Assembly (NCBI GenBank): GCA_964346245.1
Contig: CAYFUF010000001.1
Coordinates: 62,001-126,000 of the forward strand
Source of the DNA: CAYFUF01 sp964346245
GTDB lineage: Bacteria > Bacillota > Clostridia > Tissierellales > Peptoniphilaceae
Reading direction: 5' to 3'
Length of the DNA: 64,000 nucleotides
Shown in pieces: positions 57,542 to 64,000 of the stretch. The position numbers were made by a program, and so were the translations under genes. Under the pieces are notes generated by a model, which was not told the DNA's origin, ran no database searches, and worked only from the letters and a program-made list of their open reading frames with translations. Numbering within the stretch: position 1 is the stretch's first letter; every line of letters begins with the position of its first letter.

Positions 57542-59908
57542 TTACACTCTCCAGATGTCTTGAGCGTACTCGCGGATGGTGCGATCAGAAGAGAAGTAAC
57601 CGGAATTAGCCAGATTCTTTAAACACTTCTGTGCCCAGCCCCTGCGGTCACGGTAAGCTTCATCGACTCTCTCTTGCGCTTCCACGTAGCTTCTGAAGTC
57701 GTAGAGGTTGTAGTATTGGTCAGCCCGACCACCATTTTGTGGTGATACCAGCTCGTTATAGATATCCAGGAACATGAAGGTGCCGTTATCGGTGATGCTA
57801 TCCTCATTGAGCAGCATATCGATTGCCTTCTTCAGTTCGATATCTCGGTAATAGTATTCCTTGGAATTATAGGTTGTTGCAATTTCCGCCAGTTCCTCAA
57901 CGGTAGCACCGAAACGGAAGTTAGCTTCTTCACCAGCTTCACGGAAAATCTCGACATTTGCCCCATCGTAGGTACCGAGAGTTGGGGTTGCGTTCATCAT
58001 GAACTTCATGTTACCAGTACCGGAAGCTTCCTTACCTGCGGTGGAAATCTGCTCAGAGACATCGGCTGCTGGGAAAAGTTCTTCCGCTGCGCTAACCCTG
58101 TAGTTCTGAATGAAGACTACGCGGAGCTTATTGCAGATATCCTTATCGTTATTGACCAGTTCAGCTATCTCGTTGATAAACTTGATGATTGCCTTTGCAC
58201 GGAAGTAACCAGGAGCTGCTTTGGCACCGAAGATAAAGGTTCTTGGGACCATATCCAGGCCTGGATTCTTCTTCAGCTTGTTGTAAAGATAGACGATGTG
58301 GAGGGCGTTAAGCAGCTGACGCTTATACTCGTGGAGGCGCTTAATCTGTATATCGAAGATAGACTCCGGATTCAGGCGAATGCCTTCCGACTTTTCAATA
58401 AACTTGACCAATTGCTCTTTCTTGACCTGCTTGATGCGGTTGATTTCCTCTAAGGACTCATCGTCATCGAGGTATCTCTCCAGCTCTTTGAGCTTGGTCA
58501 AATCATGTTGCCAATCTTCTCCGATTCGCTCGTTAATGAATTGGGTCAATTCAGGATTGGCATACTGTAACCACCGTCTAGGCGTAACTCCGTTGGTCTT
58601 GTTATTAAAGCGCTCTGGCACTAATTCGTACCATTGGCACAGGGTATCATCCTTTAAGATATTGGAGTGGATCTCAGCAACACCATTTACGCTGTTAGAC
58701 ACCCAGATGGCAAGGTAGGCCATCTCGACGACATTATCATGAATGATGCGGTAGCTATTAATCTTCTCCTCATCCATCTGGATTTTACGGAGTTCAGAAA
58801 TCATCTTTTGGTCGATTTCACGAATTAGGGTTAAGCAGCGAGGGTTAACTTCTTCCACAATATCCAAGCTCCACTTCTCCAGCGCTTCTTGGAGAACGGT
58901 ATGGTTGGTGAAGGCGAAAGACCGGGTCACGATAGCGTAGGCCTCGTCCCAAGAGATTCCCTCCACATCGATAAGAATACGCATAAGTTCTGGAATGGCA
59001 ATAACAGGGTGGGTATCGTTAAGTTGGAAGATGTGGTAGTCAGTAAAGTTCTTGAAGGTCTTATCTTCAGGGAAGTTTTCCTTATACTTGGCAATAACAT
59101 CTTGGATGGAGGCAGAGGTAAAAAAGTACTGCTGCTTTAAGCGCAGAACCTTACCTGCTCGTTGGATGTCGTTAGGATAGAGGACGCGGGTAATGTCTTC
59201 TGCCCTATTCTTCTCTTGAACGGCCTTGTCATACTCAAAATTATTGAAGTAGTCGAAGTTGAAGCCACTATCCAAGGCCTCAGCTTGCCACAAGCGGAGA
59301 GTGTTGACGACACCGTTTTGGTAGCCGACGATAGGCATATCATAAGGAACAGCCAGGACCGATTGGTCACGGAAGGACACCACTCTCGCATCGGATTCTC
59401 TGCGGATTGACCAGAAGTCACCCTTCTTAAGCCAATCATCGCCCATTTCGTGCTGGAAACCATCCACAAATTTTTGCTTGAAGATACCTTGGGAGTAACG
59501 AATGCCGTAACCCTGCACTGGCAGGTTTTCTGTTGCAGCTGACTCAACGAAGCAAGCGGCTAGGCGGCCTAAACCACCGTTTCCTAAGGCTGCATCCTCC
59601 TCCTGGTCCTCTAAATCTGCTAAGTCGAAACCAGTATCCTTGATAACTTCTTGGGCTTGATCGAGGATGCCTAGGTTTAATAAGTTGTTACCAAGAGATC
59701 TTCCGATGAGAAATTCAGCGGAGAAGTAGTAGACGTTCCTGCGCTTACTGTTTTCTTCTTTCGATCTCTTCCAGTCCTCTTGGATCTTATTCATCACCGT
59801 CTTGGATAACGCACCATACTTCTCAAAGGTCGATGAATGCTCGTAATCCACGCCGAACTCATTTTGTAAGTTTTCTCTCAGTTCATTTTTGAATTGATCT
59901 TTAGTCAT
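57542..59908 (-). CDS. glgP: Glycogen/starch/alpha-glucan phosphorylase
   Basis: GlgP releases glucose-1-phosphate from alpha-1,4-glucans. The 788-residue protein is full length. It has LGNGGLGRLAACFVESAATENLPVQGYGIRY in the N-terminal domain, FTNHTVLQEALEKWS, and the C-terminal PLP region EASGTGNMKFMMN with RRWLQYANPEL upstream. The start overlaps the malQ stop by one base (TAATG), so it is translationally coupled to MalQ. Confidence 0.97.
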   Translation of the reverse strand: MTKDQFKNELRENLQNEFGVDYEHSSTFEKYGALSKTVMNKIQEDWKRSKEENSKRRNVYYFSAEFLIGRSLGNNLLNLGILDQAQEVIKDTGFDLADLEDQEEDAALGNGGLGRLAACFVESAATENLPVQGYGIRYSQGIFKQKFVDGFQHEMGDDWLKKGDFWSIRRESDARVVSFRDQSVLAVPYDMPIVGYQNGVVNTLRLWQAEALDSGFNFDYFNNFEYDKAVQEKNRAEDITRVLYPNDIQRAGKVLRLKQQYFFTSASIQDVIAKYKENFPEDKTFKNFTDYHIFQLNDTHPVIAIPELMRILIDVEGISWDEAYAIVTRSFAFTNHTVLQEALEKWSLDIVEEVNPRCLTLIREIDQKMISELRKIQMDEEKINSYRIIHDNVVEMAYLAIWVSNSVNGVAEIHSNILKDDTLCQWYELVPERFNNKTNGVTPRRWLQYANPELTQFINERIGEDWQHDLTKLKELERYLDDDESLEEINRIKQVKKEQLVKFIEKSEGIRLNPESIFDIQIKRLHEYKRQLLNALHIVYLYNKLKKNPGLDMVPRTFIFGAKAAPGYFRAKAIIKFINEIAELVNNDKDICNKLRVVFIQNYRVSAAEELFPAADVSEQISTAGKEASGTGNMKFMMNATPTLGTYDGANVEIFREAGEEANFRFGATVEELAEIATTYNSKEYYYRDIELKKAIDMLLNEDSITDNGTFMFLDIYNELVSPQNGGRADQYYNLYDFRSYVEAQERVDEAYRDRRGWAQKCLKNLANSGYFSSDRTIREYAQDIWRV

Positions 59909-61515
59909 TAGTTCCTCCCGTATAAGGTTGCAATTTCTCTTAATTTCATCATTAATTGGCGGTCAAAATATTCGTAACGCATGCGCCACTTCCAGTTGCC
60001 GCCCAAGAGACCTGGGACATTCATTCTGGCTTCATTGTCCATCCCCAAGACATCTTGCATCTGCACAATACAGATATCGGCGACTGAACTTGCCACCCCG
60101 CGAATGATACCCCAGAGGATGCCTTCTTTCTCATTCAAACCGAAATACTGGGTGGTGTATTCTCTCGTTACTAAATCTAAGTCCTTCCACCAACCCATCA
60201 GCGTATCGGAGTCATGAGTTGACGTATAAATTGAACTTCTAAATTCTAAATTATGGGGCAAGTACTCGGAGTTGTCTTCACCGAAAGCGAACTGAATGGG
60301 GTTCATCCCCACGAAGCCCGTCTCTTCTCTCAGCTTAATGACCTTATCGCTAAGGACACCCAAGTCTTCGATCAGGAAGGGCAAGGGACCTAGCTCTTTT
60401 TCCAAAGACTCAAACAGATTGAGTCCGGGGCCGTCCTCCCATTCGCCATTTCTTGCCGTATCATCCTCGGCCGGAACGGACCAGTAATTGCCAAAGCCAA
60501 GGAAGTGGTCTAAGCGGAGGATATCGTAGAGGTCCATGTGCATCTTGACCCGCTTTTTCCAAAATTCGTAGTCATTCTCCTTCATTGCAGCCCAATCATA
60601 GATGGGGTTACCCCAGCGCTGTCCTTCTTTGGTGAAAAAGTCTGGTGGAGCACCAGCAACCACTAGGGGTTGCAATTCTTTATCTAATAGGAACTGGTTG
60701 GCATTGGCCCAGACGTCTACCGAGTCCATGGCCACATAAATGGGCATGTCGCCAATGATCTGGATACCTAATTTGTGAGCATAGCTCTTCAATTCCTCCC
60801 ATTGTTCGAAGAATTTAAATTGGATAAAGTACTGCAATTCTAGTTGGTCCTTGTGGTTGTCGGCAAATTCCTTGAGGGCCTTCTTCTGGTGGTGCTTGAG
60901 TTCTTCGGGCCACTCGGTCCACTGCACATCCAGCTGTTCCTTCTTGATGGCCATAAACAGGGCGTGATCTTCCAACCAATACTTATTCTTCTTGTAGAAG
61001 TCCTGTCTCTCCTTCAAACGGTGGTCTTTAGCGTTGTGGAAGGCCTTCTCCAAAATACGGAAGCGATTATTGTATTGGAGGGCGTACTCTACATATTCGG
61101 GGTTGTCTCCAAAGTTAATGGGCTCTAGCTCTTCCTTGTTGAGCAGCCCCTCCTCACACAAGATATTGAGGTCGATAAAGTAGGGGTTGCCGGCATAGCT
61201 AGAGAAGCTTGAATAGGGTGAATCGCCATAGCTGGTTTGTCCCAGGGGCAAGAGCTGCCAGTACTTCATCTTTGACTCCGCTAGGAAGTCGCAGAAACGG
61301 TAGGCCTCTTTGCCAAAAGTACCGATACCATAATCGGAAGGCAGGGAATAGATAGGTAGGATGATGCCCATACCCCGATCAAAATCTACCCGCTGAAGCT
61401 TTGGACTTAACTTTTCTCTTCTCGTTGATGTAACCGCTTTCATTTCTGAAGATTCATGAGTGCCTGTTGCACTCATGTCCTTCTGAGCCAGCGGATGATT
61501 TCTTTCTTGAACCAT
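59908..61515 (-). CDS. malQ: 4-alpha-glucanotransferase (amylomaltase)
   Basis: MalQ rearranges maltodextrins so that GlgP can act on them. The GH77 core (from about residue 50) has GIILPIYSLPSDYGIGTFG, WQLLPLGQTSYGDSPYSSFSSYAGNPYFIDL, DMPIYVAMDSVDVWA, LRLDHFLGF with the nucleophile Asp, IEDLGVLSD with the catalytic Glu, and STHDSDTLMGWW. The first 45 or so residues are an unconserved extension; the ATG at 61515 is 8 nt after AGGAGG, while that at 61521 is only 2 nt from it. Confidence 0.94.
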   Translation of the reverse strand: MVQERNHPLAQKDMSATGTHESSEMKAVTSTRREKLSPKLQRVDFDRGMGIILPIYSLPSDYGIGTFGKEAYRFCDFLAESKMKYWQLLPLGQTSYGDSPYSSFSSYAGNPYFIDLNILCEEGLLNKEELEPINFGDNPEYVEYALQYNNRFRILEKAFHNAKDHRLKERQDFYKKNKYWLEDHALFMAIKKEQLDVQWTEWPEELKHHQKKALKEFADNHKDQLELQYFIQFKFFEQWEELKSYAHKLGIQIIGDMPIYVAMDSVDVWANANQFLLDKELQPLVVAGAPPDFFTKEGQRWGNPIYDWAAMKENDYEFWKKRVKMHMDLYDILRLDHFLGFGNYWSVPAEDDTARNGEWEDGPGLNLFESLEKELGPLPFLIEDLGVLSDKVIKLREETGFVGMNPIQFAFGEDNSEYLPHNLEFRSSIYTSTHDSDTLMGWWKDLDLVTREYTTQYFGLNEKEGILWGIIRGVASSVADICIVQMQDVLGMDNEARMNVPGLLGGNWKWRMRYEYFDRQLMMKLREIATLYGRN

Positions 61516-61527
61516 CCTCATGTCCTC

Positions 61528-62613
61528 CTAATTGGCGTTCATCTCGTCCGTAACCAAATCTAACTTCTTCGTTTGGTCCGCCGTGATTAAGGCATCGATC
61601 ATCTCTTCAATGTCTCCATCCAGGAAGTCGCCTAACTGGTGCACCGTCTTATTGATGCGGTGGTCGGTGACTCTTCCTTGAGGAAAATTATAGGTACGGA
61701 TTCGTTCAGACCGGTCGCCAGTTCCAACCTGGGACTTTCTATCTGCAGATAATTCCTTCTGCTGTTCTTCTAACTTTAATTCATATAGACGAGCCATTAG
61801 TACCCGCATCGCCTTATCTTTATTCTTAATCTGACTCTTCTCGTCCTGGCAAGTAACGACTATGCCTGTAGGCTCATGAGTCAAACGGACTGCTGAGTCT
61901 GTCGTGTTGACGCTCTGACCACCATGACCGCTTGACCGGTAAACATCCACACGGACATCGTTCATGTTCAGCTCCACATCTACCTCTTCCGCCTCGGGAA
62001 GGACCGCGACCGTCGCGGTTGATGTATGGATTCTGCCACTGGATTCCGTTTCAGGCACCCGCTGTACTCGGTGGACTCCCGATTCATACTTCAATATTGA
62101 ATAGGCTCCCTCACCTTTGACCATAAAGGTCGCTTCCTTGACGCCGCCGATACCTTGGGCAGTGTAATCAAGTTCCTCGGTGGCATAACCTTTCTTATCC
62201 GCAAACATGTGATACATCCGGTAGAGGTCTCCGGCAAACAAGCCAGCCTCATCGCCACCGGCACCAGCACGTATCTCAACAATGACGTTCTTGTAGTCGT
62301 TAGGATCTGTAGGAAGAAGGAGGACTTTGATCTCTTGCTCAAGCTTTTCCATGAGCGCTTCATTCTCCTGTAAGTCGTCCTTGAGCATTTCCTTCATATC
62401 GGGATCGTCTGCCTCAGGAATCATTAACTTATCTTCCTCTACCTTACTTCTTGCCTCGTCATAAGCATCATAGGCTTCAGCTAAAGGTTTGAGATTAACA
62501 TACTCCCTATTAACCTTTTGCCACTCGTCCATATTGGCAATCAAATCAGGATCCGCTAGTTGACTCTCGAATGCCCGCAATCTATCTTTAATGTTATCTA
62601 AACTCTCGAACAT
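61528..62613 (-). CDS. prfA: Peptide chain release factor 1
   Basis: RF1 terminates at UAA and UAG. The 361-residue protein has the PxT codon-reading region in RVPETESSGRIHTS and the catalytic GGQ in SGHGGQSVNTTDSAVR. The Gln of GGQ is the substrate of PrmC, encoded 15 bp upstream. The ATG follows GAGGAGGAAGT. Confidence 0.96.
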   Translation of the reverse strand: MFESLDNIKDRLRAFESQLADPDLIANMDEWQKVNREYVNLKPLAEAYDAYDEARSKVEEDKLMIPEADDPDMKEMLKDDLQENEALMEKLEQEIKVLLLPTDPNDYKNVIVEIRAGAGGDEAGLFAGDLYRMYHMFADKKGYATEELDYTAQGIGGVKEATFMVKGEGAYSILKYESGVHRVQRVPETESSGRIHTSTATVAVLPEAEEVDVELNMNDVRVDVYRSSGHGGQSVNTTDSAVRLTHEPTGIVVTCQDEKSQIKNKDKAMRVLMARLYELKLEEQQKELSADRKSQVGTGDRSERIRTYNFPQGRVTDHRINKTVHQLGDFLDGDIEEMIDALITADQTKKLDLVTDEMNAN

Positions 62614-62628
62614 ACTTCCTCCTCATGA

Positions 62629-63519
62629 CTATTTCCTTGCCTTAACTCTGCGGTTAAAGCCAGCATAATCATTTATTAAATCAATCTCTTGGAAATGACA
62701 ATCCGCCAAGATTTGGCATACTGCTTGTCCTTGACCGTCACCTATCTCTAAAAAAATGTACCCACCTGTGCGCAGAGCCTCGTAGGCCTGTGGGATTAAA
62801 CGACGGTAGATGTCTAAGCCGTCTGCTCCGGCAAATAGGGCAATCTCTGGTTCATAATCCAGCTCCTTTTGCAGGCTAGCTCTACTAGCTTCCTCCACAT
62901 AGGGTGGATTGGAAATAATAATATCGAATGAGCCCCTTACTTGGTCCAACAAGTCGGATCCTTGCCAATAAAGTGGACTGGGCCTCTCCATGTTATATTT
63001 TAAGCCATGTGGAGACTGGTCTGCAAGAAAAGCCTCATTTTCTTTAGCCAAGTTGAGCGCATCTTCCGAAATATCGACTGCTACTAACCTACCCAATCGA
63101 AAAGAAGTCTGCCCCTTTGCCTTCCTATCCAAAGATTCATGAATGAGCGTCAAGGGGATAATGCCTGTTCCTGTCCCAACATCAAGGACTGCCCAGGTCT
63201 TTTCTGGTTCCTGGAGTAAGTGGTCGATAACATCCTCTAGCAGATACTCAGTTTCAGGTCGAGGGATTAAAGCACGCTCGTCGACGAGAAAGTCCCTGCC
63301 ATAGAAGCTCCAGCGGCCGATTGCATATTGCAAAGGATAACCTTGGGCTCTCTTCTTGATCATCAGCTCAAGGTCTCTTTTCTGCTCGTAAGTCAGAGGC
63401 AGGTCATCTCGAAAAAACTGGCTTCTTGCCTGTCCTAAACTTATGCCCATTATATAGCTGACCATGAGAATCAGGTCCTCTTTGCTTATCCGCTTTTCCT
63501 CAATCCACCGATTCATCAT
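62629..63519 (-). CDS. prmC: Release factor glutamine N5-methyltransferase
   Basis: PrmC methylates the GGQ glutamine of release factors. The 296-residue protein has the N-terminal helical domain, VLDVGTGTGIIPLTLI (SAM motif I), VAVDISEDALNLAKEN, and the catalytic NPPY in IISNPPYVEE. The ATG overlaps the yqhQ stop by 4 bp, and prfA follows. Confidence 0.95.
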   Translation of the reverse strand: MMNRWIEEKRISKEDLILMVSYIMGISLGQARSQFFRDDLPLTYEQKRDLELMIKKRAQGYPLQYAIGRWSFYGRDFLVDERALIPRPETEYLLEDVIDHLLQEPEKTWAVLDVGTGTGIIPLTLIHESLDRKAKGQTSFRLGRLVAVDISEDALNLAKENEAFLADQSPHGLKYNMERPSPLYWQGSDLLDQVRGSFDIIISNPPYVEEASRASLQKELDYEPEIALFAGADGLDIYRRLIPQAYEALRTGGYIFLEIGDGQGQAVCQILADCHFQEIDLINDYAGFNRRVKARK

Positions 63520-64000
63520 AGAATATCCGAGTGGTCTTCGGGGATGACTGCTTCCATCGCTTCAATTGCTACTTCGATCATCTCGTCGCTAGGCTCCTTC
63601 ACCGTTGCCACCTTCTGTATAAACATACCTGGTGCCCTGAGGGCTTTGCTGAGGAAGTTGTCAAACTTGGCCGTCCAGACGTTTAGCTCATAGGTCAAAC
63701 CCACCAAGATGGGAATCATCAGGAGGCGGATAGCAAATCGTAACAAAGGATTTGGCCAACCAAAAAAGCTCATCAAAAGAGCGGACAGGATGACTAGATT
63801 AGCTAGAAAGCTTGTTCCGCAACGGGCATGAACCCTGGGGTACTTTCTTACATTCTCAACCGTTAGGTCTTCTCCATGTTCATAAGCGGCTATCGTCTTA
63901 TGCTCCGCGCCGTGATACATAAAGACGCGGTTAAGCTCATCCAGCTTGCTGATAGCGATAACATAGATGAGAAAGAAGATAATCCGAATGACACCCTCAA
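63516..64000 (-). CDS. yqhQ: DUF1385 family membrane protein YqhQ (partial, C-terminal part)
   Basis: The frame is open to the right edge, giving about 161 C-terminal residues: a TM (IIFFLIYVIAISKLDEL), the family signature MYHGAEHKTIAAYEHGEDLTVENVRKYPRVHARCGTSFL, two more TMs (about 85-130) and a helical tail. The N-terminal part lies outside the window, so an internal ATG at 63920 is not the true start. YqhQ is a Firmicutes membrane protein of unknown function, commonly found with prmC and prfA. Confidence 0.9.
   Translation of the reverse strand, partial: EGVIRIIFFLIYVIAISKLDELNRVFMYHGAEHKTIAAYEHGEDLTVENVRKYPRVHARCGTSFLANLVILSALLMSFFGWPNPLLRFAIRLLMIPILVGLTYELNVWTAKFDNFLSKALRAPGMFIQKVATVKEPSDEMIEVAIEAMEAVIPEDHSDIL

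Noticed and set aside
1..64000. Prophage, insertion sequence, integron or biosynthetic cluster
   Set aside because: No transposase, integrase, phage structural, NRPS/PKS or RiPP-modification gene was recognised on either strand.

Overview
The window reads as a chromosomal scaffold of a fermentative Bacillota (Firmicutes) bacterium, most likely a member of the Clostridia. The evidence is a ctsR-mcsA-clpC heat-shock operon with a CtsR box, a T-box leader before tyrS, veg with a consensus sigma-A promoter, the Firmicutes gene order metG-tatD-rnmV-ksgA...veg-ispE, a rho...prfA-prmC-yqhQ neighbourhood, a K+-type membrane pyrophosphatase, and no respiratory genes. Almost all genes lie on the minus strand, as in a replication arm read in the leading direction. 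There is no CRISPR array, rRNA, prophage or insertion sequence. One run of exactly 100 N (15056-15155) is a scaffold gap, so this is a draft assembly.

Layout. 1-1957: clpC (partial), mcsA, ctsR and the CtsR operator; mcsB is absent. 2022-3226: a small secreted peptide followed by a frameshifted solute-binding-like lipoprotein, the most accessory-looking part of the window. 3450-10065: an EF-G paralogue, tRNA-Arg(CCU), a DacA-type carboxypeptidase overlapping an aminoglycoside-adenylyltransferase homologue that lacks catalytic carboxylates, and hppA. 10326-13032: mscL with a zinc ribbon, a viroplasmin-RNase HI fusion, a cytoplasmic alpha-amylase and tRNA-Arg(CCG). 13121-18481: an aldehyde dehydrogenase and a hexuronate/2-keto-3-deoxygluconate module (diketogulonate-reductase family, a 5'-truncated KDPG aldolase, KDG kinase cut by the gap), with a HExxH protein and a small lipoprotein upstream. 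18684-20872: nitroreductase, pepT, tRNA-His and tRNA-Leu.

21453-29908 is one long minus-strand run: tsaE-tsaB-rimI-tsaD (t6A tRNA modification), a PHP phosphatase, pcrA, ligA, rdgB and a YfcE phosphodiesterase. 29997-37061: a RibU-like S component, a DUF2207 membrane protein, murJ, an RsgI-like protein with an aspartate-rich tail, galE, and an SH3-VanY protein whose zinc ligands are replaced. 37401-46571: ispE, veg, a DUF1858 redox protein, a glutaredoxin, ksgA, rnmV, tatD, metG, an MFS permease and T-box-controlled tyrS. 46654-54775: a lipoprotein, mnmA and a cysteine desulfurase (2-thiouridine synthesis), a ZIP transporter, ctc/L25, an FMN-binding lipoprotein, an acyl-ACP thioesterase, a UbiB-type kinase and its PhaF-like neighbour. 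54863-64000: rho, class II fructose-bisphosphate aldolase, glycogen phosphorylase, 4-alpha-glucanotransferase, prfA, prmC and yqhQ (partial).

Metabolically, the cytoplasmic amylase, MalQ, GlgP and Fba form a route from alpha-glucans to glycolysis, and the KDG/KDPG genes a route for uronates, though the aldolase copy here looks broken. The features most worth follow-up are the secreted-peptide/lipoprotein pair, three catalytically degenerate or truncated enzymes (AadK-like, VanY-like, KDPG aldolase), the RsgI-like acidic-tail protein, and the compact T-box leader. I did not find a clearly new multi-gene defence or biosynthetic system.
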